NCBI RefSeq assembly: GCF_002964845.1
Contig: NZ_KZ672961.1
Span: 18,310 to 54,366 of the forward strand
Length of the DNA stretch: 36,057 nucleotides
From: Thermus tenuipuniceus
GTDB taxonomy: Bacteria > Deinococcota > Deinococci > Deinococcales > Thermaceae
Direction: 5' to 3'
The notes under the pieces are model-generated. The model searched no databases. It was not told the DNA's origin and saw nothing but the letters and a program-made list of their open reading frames with translations. Numbering within the stretch: position 1 is the stretch's first letter; each line of letters begins with the position of its first letter. The position numbers and the translations under genes were made by a program. Positions 1 through 8,375 of the stretch are shown in pieces.

Positions 1-74
1 AGGCCATGGGCACGCTGTATCCACCCTTGCCGATGAAGCAACCTTCCTGCGTGAGCACTTAGGGCGCGCTGGCC

Positions 75-1148
75 CTAATAGAGGAATTCCCGGATGTCGT
101 ACCGGGCTACCCGCAGGCCCAAGCGGCGGAGCTCCCTGGCCCAAGCGGCAAGCTCCGCCTCCAAATCGGGAAGAGGCTTTAGGCCCAGGAGAGCGTAGGG
201 GGTACCCAGCTCCTCCTGGAAAGGGGATAGGTAAACCACATCCTCTTTCCCCAAGGGGAGCTCGGCCAAAAGGGCCAGGCTCTCCCGGCGGTGGGCCTCA
301 GCGTAGGCTAGGCCCCCAGCCCCCACCATGAGGATTACCCCCAAGGAAAGCCCCGCTCCCTTCAAAGCCTTCACCAGGGGTAAGGCCTCCCGGGGATGCC
401 CGGGCTTGTTAAGGAGGGCAAGCAACGGAGCATGCCCGGTCTCGAGGCCAATGTAAACCCGTCTAAGCCCCAAGGCCCTAAGCCTTTCCCACCAAGCAGC
501 CTCCTTCTTCAACCCGGTAAAGAGGTCCAAAAAGCCCAGGATGGGCTCCCCGGGAAAGGCCCGCCGGACCTCCTCCAGAAGGGGAAGAAGGGGCTCGCCC
601 AGGGCCAAGGCATTGCCATCTCCCAGGAAAACCCCCTTCCTTAAGAGCCTTCCCCTTCCCAAAAGCTCCAAAACCCGTCCCACATGCTCCCAGAAGGCGT
701 CGGGACTGCGCTTCTGAAAGGGGCGGTCCTGGTAGAAGGAGCAGAAGGCGCACCGGTTCCAGGTGCAGCCCGTGGTGGCCTGGAGGACCACGGAAAGGTA
801 GGCATCCGGAGGGAGAATGCTCACGGGCCAGGCGTAGGCCCAGCGATAAGGGGTGGGGTCGGAAAGGGCCTCCGGGGTCCAGCGAAGCACCTCTTCCCGG
901 CGTCCAGGATCCCTGAGATGGGCCTCCGCTATACCCAGGATCTCGCGGTAGACCTCCAGGGCCTCTGCCTCCTCCAGGCGTCGCCTCCTCCTCTCCCCCT
1001 CCCGGTAGCGCAGGTGCAGGCTTCCGTCCAGGGCCCGCTTGTAGGTGAGCCCCTGGCGGAAGTAGTGGTAAGGCCGGCCCTCCCGGTCAAAGGAGAGGAC
1101 CCTGTCCCCCAGGGAGAGGACCGTGGCCTCCGGGCGCAAAAGCTCCAC
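75..1148 (-). CDS. Radical SAM family protein, function unassigned
   Basis: This 357-residue protein carries a cysteine cluster at Cys128, Cys133 and Cys136 (CTWNRCAFC), which would bind the [4Fe-4S] cluster that cleaves S-adenosylmethionine. The spacing is CX4CX2C, one residue longer than the classical CX3CX2C but seen in HemN/Elp3-like relatives. A GDGNAL segment and a GLETG segment downstream fit the SAM-binding strands of a radical SAM barrel. About 110 residues precede the barrel, with a very arginine-rich patch near residues 50-58. The GTG start at 1148 is chosen because a TAACCT -10 box lies six bases upstream, suggesting a leaderless mRNA. The gene is divergent from the kinase-upp operon. 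The substrate cannot be predicted, and no partner gene is nearby. Confidence 0.82.
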   Translation of the reverse strand: MELLRPEATVLSLGDRVLSFDREGRPYHYFRQGLTYKRALDGSLHLRYREGERRRRRLEEAEALEVYREILGIAEAHLRDPGRREEVLRWTPEALSDPTPYRWAYAWPVSILPPDAYLSVVLQATTGCTWNRCAFCSFYQDRPFQKRSPDAFWEHVGRVLELLGRGRLLRKGVFLGDGNALALGEPLLPLLEEVRRAFPGEPILGFLDLFTGLKKEAAWWERLRALGLRRVYIGLETGHAPLLALLNKPGHPREALPLVKALKGAGLSLGVILMVGAGGLAYAEAHRRESLALLAELPLGKEDVVYLSPFQEELGTPYALLGLKPLPDLEAELAAWARELRRLGLRVARYDIREFLY

Positions 1149-1154
1149 GCCCTT

Positions 1155-1160
1155 AGGTTA
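1155..1160 (-). promoter_or_regulatory. -10 box of the radical SAM gene (leaderless)
   Basis: Read on the minus strand, TAACCT lies six bases before the GTG start at 1148. No convincing -35 box is visible. The spacing would place the transcription start at or next to the start codon. Confidence 0.45.
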
Positions 1161-1238
1161 CGCGCTGCCGGGGATGGGGTTGAGGAAGGCCTGTTCAGAG
1201 CCATCCTCACGGGGCATTTCATCCCCCCTCGAGGCCCT

Positions 1239-1244
1239 TAGAAT
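1239..1244 (+). promoter_or_regulatory. -10 box of the kinase-upp operon (leaderless)
   Basis: TAGAAT lies seven bases before a GTG start at 1252. This argues for the short 283-residue form of the kinase instead of longer in-frame starts upstream. A clear -35 box is not seen. Confidence 0.5.
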
Positions 1245-1251
1245 AAGCCCC

Positions 1252-2103
1252 GTGGTGCTCTCGGCCCTGAAGGGCCTCCTCTCCCCCGATACCCTCTCTC
1301 GCCTTACCCCCCTGGGCGGCTTCGAAGCCCGGGTGTACACGGATGGGGAAAGGGTCTACAAGGTATACCGGCCTGGCGAGGCCCACCTGGCGGGCCTCGA
1401 GGCCGAGAGGATGGCCCGCGCCGGCTTGGGAAGCTTCGTCCTGGGGGTGGCCCAGGTGGAGGGACAAGGGGTCCTGGTCATCCGCCGTTTTCCCGGAAAA
1501 CCCTTCAGCCCCGAAGCCTTCACCCCCAAGGCCCTCGCCGCCCTCTCCCACCTCTTCCTCTCCCTCCACCGCCTCCCCGAGCCGGGGTATGTGGGGGAGG
1601 AAGAGCTTTTGGGGAGGCTAGAGCGCTTCGCTGAAAGCCTGGGCTCCGTGCCCGAGGCCTTAAGCCTCATCAAGGCCCTTATGCGGGAGGTCACCTGGGT
1701 GGCGGGGGTGGAGAAGCGCTTCTGCCATCGGGACGCCTGGGCGGGGAACCTCCTGCTTAAGACCCAGGAAAACCCCTCCCACGACGACCCCGAGGTGATC
1801 CTGGTGGACTGGGTCCGCTCCGGAGGCGACGATCCCGCCCGGGACCTGGCCCTCCTCAAGACGGGAAGCCTGGACCTTCTGGGGGAAGAAAGGGCCCGGG
1901 AGGCCCTTTTCCGCCTGGTGCGGTTCTACCCCGAAGAGGTGCGGGAGCGCCTGGCCTTTTACGTGCCCCTCACCTACCTCCACGACCTCCACTGGTTCCG
2001 CACGAAAAAGCCCGAGGGATTCCTCGAGGCCTTGGCGGACAAGCTCCCCCGGGCCCTGAGCTTCTTTCAAGACTGCTTTCCCCTAAGAAACCCGGCGTGT
2101 TAG
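1252..2103 (+). CDS. APH-fold phosphotransferase (aminoglycoside/choline kinase-like)
   Basis: The 283-residue product has the kinase signature of the aminoglycoside phosphotransferase / choline kinase superfamily. The catalytic loop HRDAWAGN has His159, Asp161 and Asn166. A second metal-binding aspartate is Asp187 in LVDWV, followed by the typical GDDPARDLA. Lys38 in VYKVYR probably contacts ATP. The family phosphorylates small molecules such as choline, sugars, homoserine or antibiotics, and nothing here fixes the substrate. GTG 1252 was chosen as start because of the -10 box at 1239; GTG 1255 is the alternative. It leads an apparent operon with upp (10-nt gap) and two genes for cell-surface amino-sugar polymers, so a sugar or nucleoside substrate is possible, though this is inference. 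Confidence 0.8.
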   Translation: MVLSALKGLLSPDTLSRLTPLGGFEARVYTDGERVYKVYRPGEAHLAGLEAERMARAGLGSFVLGVAQVEGQGVLVIRRFPGKPFSPEAFTPKALAALSHLFLSLHRLPEPGYVGEEELLGRLERFAESLGSVPEALSLIKALMREVTWVAGVEKRFCHRDAWAGNLLLKTQENPSHDDPEVILVDWVRSGGDDPARDLALLKTGSLDLLGEERAREALFRLVRFYPEEVRERLAFYVPLTYLHDLHWFRTKKPEGFLEALADKLPRALSFFQDCFPLRNPAC

Positions 2104-2113
2104 GCTTTGGGGG

Positions 2114-2740
2114 ATGAGGATCACCCTGGTGGACCATCCCTTAGTCCAGCACAAGCTGGCTCACCTCCGGGATAAGCGCACGGGTGCCAAGGACTTTCGC
2201 GAGCTAGCGGAGGAGGTATCCCTCCTCATGGCCTACGAGGCCATGAGGGACCTGGAGCTTACGGAAACCACCGTGGAAACCCCCGTGGCCCCCGCCCGGG
2301 TCAAGGTGCTTTCCGGCAAGAAGTTGGCCCTGGTGGCGATCTTGCGGGCTGGATTGGTCATGGTGGAGGGCATCCTCAAGCTGGTGCCCCATGCCCGCGT
2401 GGGGCACATCGGCCTCTACCGGGACCCCGAGTCCTTAAAGCCCGTTCAGTACTACGCCAAGCTACCCCCAGATATCCACGAGCGCCGGGTCTTCCTCCTG
2501 GACCCCATGCTGGCCACAGGGGGTAGCGCCAGCCGCGCCCTCACCCTCCTCAAGGAGAAAGGGGCCACGGGAATCAAGCTCATGTGCCTCATCGCCGCCC
2601 CCGAGGGCCTGGAGCGCATCGCCCAAGACCACCCTGACACCGAGGTGGTGGTGGCGGCCATCGACGAGCGCCTGAACGACCACGGTTACATCGTTCCCGG
2701 CCTGGGGGACGCCGGGGACCGGATCTACGGGACCAAATGA
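2114..2740 (+). CDS. upp: Uracil phosphoribosyltransferase
   Basis: The protein (208 residues) converts uracil and PRPP to UMP plus pyrophosphate in pyrimidine salvage. Its length and N-terminus ([15 protein letters not shown]) are those of bacterial UPRTases. The PRPP-binding loop is visible around residues 127-140 ([14 protein letters not shown]), and the uracil-binding C-terminal part contains [12 protein letters not shown]. It starts 10 nt after the kinase stop, and its TGA overlaps the ATG of the next gene by four bases, so co-translation with the glycosyltransferase is likely. The co-operonic UMP source next to UDP-sugar enzymes is suggestive but may only reflect shared expression. Confidence 0.95.
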   Translation: MRITLVDHPLVQHKLAHLRDKRTGAKDFRELAEEVSLLMAYEAMRDLELTETTVETPVAPARVKVLSGKKLALVAILRAGLVMVEGILKLVPHARVGHIGLYRDPESLKPVQYYAKLPPDIHERRVFLLDPMLATGGSASRALTLLKEKGATGIKLMCLIAAPEGLERIAQDHPDTEVVVAAIDERLNDHGYIVPGLGDAGDRIYGTK

Positions 2741-3825
2741 CCGAGCTTCTGAAGAAGATAGGCATCGCCGAGCCCACGGGCACAGGCTGGCTCACCGTGG
2801 TCTTCGCCTTCCTGGTGGCCCTTTTCTTCACCTGGCGCTTCCTGCCCCATGTGCGCCGCTTCGCCCTCAAGGTGGGCTGGGCGGACATGCCCAACGAAAG
2901 GCGCCTCAACCGGGAACCCCTGCCCAACGCCGGAGGCTTGGCGGTGTACGCCGGGGTGGTGCTGGCCCTGGTGGTGGCCGCCTTCCTAAGGCCCATCCTG
3001 GTGGAACAGGTGCTTATCCAAATCCTCGCCATCCTCTTGGGAGGAGCTTGGCTGGTGCTGGTGGGCTTCATCGACGACCAGTTCGGCCTCCCACCCCTCT
3101 TCCGCCTCTTCGTGCAAACCCTGGCCGCCCTCCTCCTCATGGCGGTGGGGGTGCGGTTCGAGGCCGCCTTCGGCACCCCCCTGGATCCCGTCTTAGGGTT
3201 TTTCCTCACCTGGCTCTGGGTGGTGGGAATCACCAACGCCCTGAACCTCATGGACGGCCTGGATGGGCTGGCGGGCGGGGTGGCGTACATCAGCGCCATG
3301 AGCCTCCTCTTCGTGAGCGCCCAGTTTCCCTACTGGGCGGCAGGCACCCTGGTCCTGGCGGCCCTGGCCGGGGCAGCCCTGGGCTTCCTGCGGCACAACC
3401 TCCACCCAAGCCGCATCATCCTGGGGGATGCGGGGGCTTACTTCCTGGGCTTCACCCTGGCGGCCACCTCCCTTCTTGGCAACCTAAAGCTCACCACCTT
3501 TTTGGGCCTCCTGCCCCCGGCCCTCTTTCTCCTCCTTCCCATCCTGGACACCACCCAGGTGGTGGTGCGTAGGCTATTGCGGGGGCAAAACCCCCTTTCC
3601 ACCCCCGGCAAGGACCACATCCACCACCGCCTCCTCGCCCGGGGACTTTCCCAAAGGCGGGTGGCCTTCCTCCTGTGGGGGCTCGCCCTCCTCTTCAACC
3701 TTCTGGCCATGGCCTACCTGGGCATGCCCAAGGAGGCCATCCTGGCAGGCCTTTTCGCCACGGTTTCCGGCCTGGGGTGGGTGACCTACCGCCGCCTCAG
3801 GGCCCTTTGGAGGGAGGCAGAATAG
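2737..3825 (+). CDS. Polyprenyl-phosphate GlcNAc-1-phosphate transferase (WecA/TagO-like)
   Basis: This integral membrane protein of 362 residues belongs to glycosyltransferase family 4 (MraY/WecA/TagO). The family transfers a sugar-1-phosphate from a UDP-sugar to undecaprenyl phosphate, starting a surface polymer. Visible motifs in order are NAGGLAVY, the metal-binding [38 protein letters not shown], and the HIHHRL motif characteristic of the WecA/TagO branch, not MraY. Many hydrophobic helices separate the motifs, as expected. The UDP-GlcNAc 2-epimerase gene begins one base after its stop codon. The pair fits synthesis of a GlcNAc/ManNAc-containing secondary cell-wall polymer, the type of polymer that anchors S-layer proteins in Thermus. 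The exact polymer is inference. Confidence 0.9.
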   Translation: MTELLKKIGIAEPTGTGWLTVVFAFLVALFFTWRFLPHVRRFALKVGWADMPNERRLNREPLPNAGGLAVYAGVVLALVVAAFLRPILVEQVLIQILAILLGGAWLVLVGFIDDQFGLPPLFRLFVQTLAALLLMAVGVRFEAAFGTPLDPVLGFFLTWLWVVGITNALNLMDGLDGLAGGVAYISAMSLLFVSAQFPYWAAGTLVLAALAGAALGFLRHNLHPSRIILGDAGAYFLGFTLAATSLLGNLKLTTFLGLLPPALFLLLPILDTTQVVVRRLLRGQNPLSTPGKDHIHHRLLARGLSQRRVAFLLWGLALLFNLLAMAYLGMPKEAILAGLFATVSGLGWVTYRRLRALWREAE

Positions 3826-3826
3826 C

Positions 3827-4919
<1,093 letters not shown>

Positions 4920-4945
<26 letters not shown>

Positions 4946-6116
4946 GCCAGGGGCGAAGCTGGTAAAAGCCCACGAGCAACACCGCACTCCCTAGGGCCAA
5001 GGCCGCGAAGCGGCCACCCAAAAGCTCAAACAAGAGCCCGGTGAGGTAAGCCCCCAAAGGCCCGGTTCCCATCATCACCAGGCTGTACACCGCCATCACC
5101 CGGCCCCGGATCCGGTCGGGCACGGAAAGTTGCACCAAGGTATTGGCGTTGATGAGCACGGAGATCATCCCGAATCCTCCCAGGGCCAAAAAGAAGGGGG
5201 CCAGGAAGGCGTAGGGCAGGAAAAGGCCCAGGTGGGCCAGGGAAAGGGAAAAGACCCCAAGAAGAAGCCTGCCCGGCTTGGGTCTGCCCGTGAAGGCCAT
5301 GACCAAGGCGGCCCCCAGGGCCCCAAACCCCACGCTGGAAAGGAGGCCACCATAGCCAGCGGCGGAAAGGCCCAGCACCAGCCGGGAATAGGCGGGCACC
5401 AGGGTCTGGAAGTTCATGCCCAAGAGGCTTGCGAAGAGCACCAGCCCCACCACCCGGCGCACCACCGGATGCTCGAGGACAAACCGCACCCCCTCCTGGG
5501 CCTCCCGCCACCAGCGGCCATCCCCTTCCTCCCCCCTAGGCCCCAAAGGTACCCGGCGCAGGACGAAGAGAAGGGGCAAAAAGGAGAGGGCATTGGCCAG
5601 ATAGGCCACTCCCACGCCCAAAAGGGCGATCAACACCCCGGCTAGGGCCGGCCCCAACAACCTGCTGGTGTTGAAGCCAAAGGAGTTAAGGGCGATGGCC
5701 CCCGGATACCGGTCCCTGCCCGCCAGTTCCACGGTGAAGCTCTGGCGCACCGGGAGGTCCATGGCGTTGAGGGCCCCATAGAGGAAGGCGAAGAGGAGCA
5801 CGTGGCCGTAGCGCACCTGCCCGGTAAGGATGAAAAAGGCCATGAAGAGGGCCAGAACCATCATGCCCCCCTGGGTAAAAATAAGAAGGTTCCGCTTGGG
5901 GTAACGGTCCGCCAACACCCCGGCGGGGAGGGAGAGGAGCAAGGAAGGCAGGAACTGCAAGGCCACCACCAGCCCAAGCCTCTCCGCACTACCCGTAAGG
6001 AGGAGGACCAACCAGCCCTGGGCCGCCGACTGCATCCAAGTACCCATCTGAGAGGTGAAAAGGGCGAGCCAGTAAGAACGATAAAGAGGGTCTTTCAGGA
6101 GGGCCAAGGCCAGCAC
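4920..6116 (-). CDS. MFS exporter, DHA3/EntS-like
   Basis: This is a 398-residue membrane transporter of the major facilitator superfamily with about 12 hydrophobic helices. The loop-2 motif [11 protein letters not shown] is the classic MFS motif A. The N-terminus ([19 protein letters not shown]) and the later [21 protein letters not shown] resemble the MFS_3/EntS exporter group, which contains siderophore and drug exporters. The GTG at 6116 is taken as start because TAGGAT lies six bases upstream. A perfect 10-bp palindrome, TGACCGGTCA, sits between this -10 and the expected -35, so repression by a TetR-type protein is likely. No regulator gene is adjacent. The substrate is unknown. Confidence 0.85.
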
Positions 6117-6122
6117 CCCCTT

Positions 6123-6128
6123 ATCCTA
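6123..6128 (-). promoter_or_regulatory. -10 box of the MFS exporter (leaderless)
   Basis: TAGGAT on the minus strand is followed by six bases and then the GTG start at 6116. The expected -35 region, near 6146-6151, is poorly conserved, which fits a weak or regulated promoter. Confidence 0.5.
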
Positions 6129-6136
6129 CGACTGAC

Positions 6137-6146
6137 TGACCGGTCA
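6137..6146. promoter_or_regulatory. Probable operator palindrome, TGACCGGTCA
   Basis: This is a perfect 10-bp inverted repeat in the 68-bp gap between the divergent exporter and site-2 protease genes. Its position in the exporter promoter spacer, and its GACCGGTC core, fit a TetR-family operator. On the left the bases ACTGAC repeat the half-site register, so the recognised site may be longer. Confidence 0.5.
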
Positions 6147-6173
6147 TTACCAACCCCACCGCCAGCCTGTGCG

Positions 6174-6179
6174 TATACT
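6174..6179 (+). promoter_or_regulatory. -10 box of the site-2 protease gene (leaderless)
   Basis: TATACT is followed by five bases and the ATG at 6185, so the transcript probably has no leader. No good -35 match is seen 17 bp upstream. Confidence 0.5.
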
Positions 6180-6184
6180 GAGGC

Positions 6185-7276
6185 ATGCTCCAGCGCGGCT
6201 TTCCCCTGTTCCGCGTTTTGGGGATCCCCCTTTACTTGGATTTCTCCTTTCTCCTGATGCTGCCCCTCCTGGCCTTCCTTATCGGCAGCAACCTGCCCAT
6301 TTATCTGGATCTATTTCACCTTCCCCAGGACCCCTCCCTGCTCCAGGGCACCCTGCCCTTCCTCCTGGGACTTTCCGCGGCCCTTGGCCTTTTCGCTTCC
6401 GTGCTTTTGCACGAGCTCGGGCACGCCCTGGTAGCCCGGCGCTTCGGTATAGAAACCAAACGCATCACCCTGTGGCTCCTGGGCGGGGTAGCCCAGATGG
6501 AAAGGATCCCCAGGGAACCCAAAAAGGAACTCTGGGTTGCTTTGGCGGGCCCAGCGGTGAGCTTTGCCCTGGCCCTCTTCTTCCGTTTGGTGCAGGCGGA
6601 ATCCGGGGCCTTGGGGTTTCTCACCCACTATTTGGCCCTGGTCAACCTGATGCTGGGGCTATTCAATCTCCTTCCCGCCCTGCCCTTGGATGGAGGCCGG
6701 GTCTACCGGGCCCTTTTGGCCATGCGCAAGCCCTACCCCCAAGCCACCCGGCAGGCCTTGGCCTTGAGCCAGGCGGTGGCCTGGGCCTTGGGGCTATTCG
6801 GCCTTGTGATCTTCAATCCCCTCTTGGTCCTCATCGCCTTTTTCGTGTACATGGCCTCGAGGGCCGAGGTGGAGGCAACCCTCCTGGCCCAGGCGCTAAG
6901 CGGGCTCAAGGTCAAGGACCTCATGACCCCAAACCCCCTGGTCATCCCCCCAGAGCTTACGGTCCAGGAAGTCTTGGGCCTGGCCCTGGCCCACAAGGTT
7001 TCCGGCTTTCCCGTGGTGGAGGAGGGGCGGGTCGTAGGGGTAGTGGGCCTCGAGGGGCTGGAGGGCGCCAACCCCCTGGCCCCCGTGGTTCACTACCTAA
7101 AAGAACCCCTGATCCTCTCCCCCGAGGAGGACGCCCTCACCGCCCTGGAGCGGATGGCCGAGCGGGGGTATGTCCGGGCCTTGGTCATGGAAGGGGAGCA
7201 GCTTCTCGGCATCCTCAGCAAGACCGATCTCCTAAGGGCCTTCCAGGTGCGGATGCTGGGACAACCCTCACCTTGA
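6185..7276 (+). CDS. Site-2 protease (M50) with C-terminal CBS pair
   Basis: The 363-residue protein is an intramembrane zinc metalloprotease of the S2P/M50 family. The zinc motif HELGH is at residues 76-80 inside a hydrophobic helix. The third ligand is in NLLPALPLDGGR (Asp169). Two CBS repeats follow, at about residues 240-295 (KVKDLMTPNPLV) and 302-355, and usually bind adenine nucleotides to gate activity. The HELGH/LDGG/CBS layout is that of the cytosolic-CBS S2P branch (SpoIVFB/Rip3-like). No anti-sigma factor or other obvious substrate gene is adjacent. It ends at the TGA that also forms part of the TTGACA promoter of the next operon. Confidence 0.92.
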   Translation: MLQRGFPLFRVLGIPLYLDFSFLLMLPLLAFLIGSNLPIYLDLFHLPQDPSLLQGTLPFLLGLSAALGLFASVLLHELGHALVARRFGIETKRITLWLLGGVAQMERIPREPKKELWVALAGPAVSFALALFFRLVQAESGALGFLTHYLALVNLMLGLFNLLPALPLDGGRVYRALLAMRKPYPQATRQALALSQAVAWALGLFGLVIFNPLLVLIAFFVYMASRAEVEATLLAQALSGLKVKDLMTPNPLVIPPELTVQEVLGLALAHKVSGFPVVEEGRVVGVVGLEGLEGANPLAPVVHYLKEPLILSPEEDALTALERMAERGYVRALVMEGEQLLGILSKTDLLRAFQVRMLGQPSP

Positions 7277-7301
7277 CAGGTACCCAAGGGTAGGGTAGGT
7301 T
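7273..7301 (+). promoter_or_regulatory. Promoter of the TAXI transporter operon
   Basis: A perfect TTGACA (7273-7278) and TAGGTT (7296-7301) are 17 bp apart. The -35 box contains the stop codon of the preceding protease gene. A start near 7308 would give a short leader containing GGAGGTG at 7321-7327. Confidence 0.7.
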
Positions 7302-7330
7302 AGGAGCGCAAAAGTATACGGGAGGTGACC

Positions 7331-8314
7331 ATGAAGAGAACCCTTATCCTTATCGGCTTGGTAGCCCTAGGACTGGCCCTAGCCCAGAAACCCAAGGTGG
7401 TGATCGGCACGGGAAGCACCGGAGGGGTCTTCTTCTATTACGGTACCGCCATGGCCGACATCCTCAACAAGGCCGGGGCGGTGGAAGCCCAGCCGGTCCA
7501 GACCGGCGGCTCCTACGACAACCTCCAGCTCCTGCGGGACCGCACCGGGGGAGGCACCTACTACTGCGCCCTCACCACCACCGACTCCGCCTACGTGGCC
7601 TACACCGGGGAGGAGCCCCGCTTCAAGGAAAAGCCCGCCAAGAACCAGCGGGTCCTCTTCTACATGTACCCCTCCTTCATCCACCTGGTGACCACGGAAA
7701 AGACCGGCATCAAGGTGGTGCAGGACCTTAAGGGCAAGCGGGTCTCCACGGGCCAGCCCGGCTCCAGCACGGAAAACCTGGCCCTCCTGGTGCTCCAGGG
7801 AGCAGGTGTGAAGCCCGAGAGCTTCGCCAAACGGGAGCGCCTGCCGGTGGCGGAAGGAGCCAAGGCCCTGGCCGAGGGCACCCTGGACGCCTTCTTCTGG
7901 GTGGGAGGCGTGCCCACCAGCTCCATCGTGGAGCTTTCCCAGACCCTGGCCCGCAAGGGGGACCGCATCTACCTGGTGCCCATCGACCCCAAGAGCACCA
8001 CCGCCCAGGTGGTCATGAAAAAGTTCCCGGGCCTGGTGGATCCCTACAAGGTGCCCAAGAACATCTACAACACCCGCACCGATGTGCCGGGGCTCGCCAC
8101 CGGCAACATCGTAGTCTGCCCGGACACCCTGCCCGCGGAGGCCGGCTATGCCATCGTGAAGGCCGTCTTCGAGAACCTGGACACCCTCCGCACCGCCGTG
8201 GCCGCCGCCAAGGACACCAGCCTCGAGGCTACCGCCAGGCTGCATGGAAGACTTCCCATCCCCTTCCACCCGGGAGCCGAGCGGTACCTGAAGGAGAAGG
8301 GCCTCATCAAGTAA
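7331..8314 (+). CDS. TAXI-family TRAP transporter solute-binding protein 1
   Basis: The 327-residue protein is a periplasmic binding protein of the TAXI type, which captures ligand for a TRAP transporter driven by a sodium or proton gradient. A signal peptide is clear (MKRTLILIGLVALGLALAQ). The mature start KPKVVIGTGSTGGVFFYYG matches the TAXI ligand-binding fold. ATG 7331 is preferred over GTG 7325 because GGAGGTG at 7321-7327 is a strong ribosome site that contains the GTG. A Thermus thermophilus protein of this family was crystallised with glutamate or glutamine, so an amino-acid ligand is plausible but not shown here. It is followed by a strong terminator-like hairpin before the permease gene. 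A close paralogue lies downstream of the permease. Confidence 0.93.
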   Translation: MKRTLILIGLVALGLALAQKPKVVIGTGSTGGVFFYYGTAMADILNKAGAVEAQPVQTGGSYDNLQLLRDRTGGGTYYCALTTTDSAYVAYTGEEPRFKEKPAKNQRVLFYMYPSFIHLVTTEKTGIKVVQDLKGKRVSTGQPGSSTENLALLVLQGAGVKPESFAKRERLPVAEGAKALAEGTLDAFFWVGGVPTSSIVELSQTLARKGDRIYLVPIDPKSTTAQVVMKKFPGLVDPYKVPKNIYNTRTDVPGLATGNIVVCPDTLPAEAGYAIVKAVFENLDTLRTAVAAAKDTSLEATARLHGRLPIPFHPGAERYLKEKGLIK

Positions 8315-8324
8315 GCCATGCCTT

Positions 8325-8365
8325 AGCCCGGGTGTCCTGGAACCCTCCAGGCCCCGGGCTTTTTT
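8325..8365 (+). terminator. Hairpin with T-run between binding protein and permease
   Basis: Outer arms AGCCCGGG (8325-8332) and CCCGGGCT (8353-8360) pair perfectly. Inner arms CCTGGA (8336-8341) and TCCAGG (8346-8351) close an ACCC loop. Six T residues follow, and the permease ribosome site GGAGG starts directly after them. Partial termination here would lower permease expression relative to the binding protein. Confidence 0.85.
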
Positions 8366-8375
8366 GGAGGAAGCC

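Noticed and set aside
6169-7293. Alternative plus-strand frame over the site-2 protease
   Set aside because: It is Pro/Gly/Ala-rich frame-shifted sequence, whereas the protease frame carries HELGH and CBS domains.
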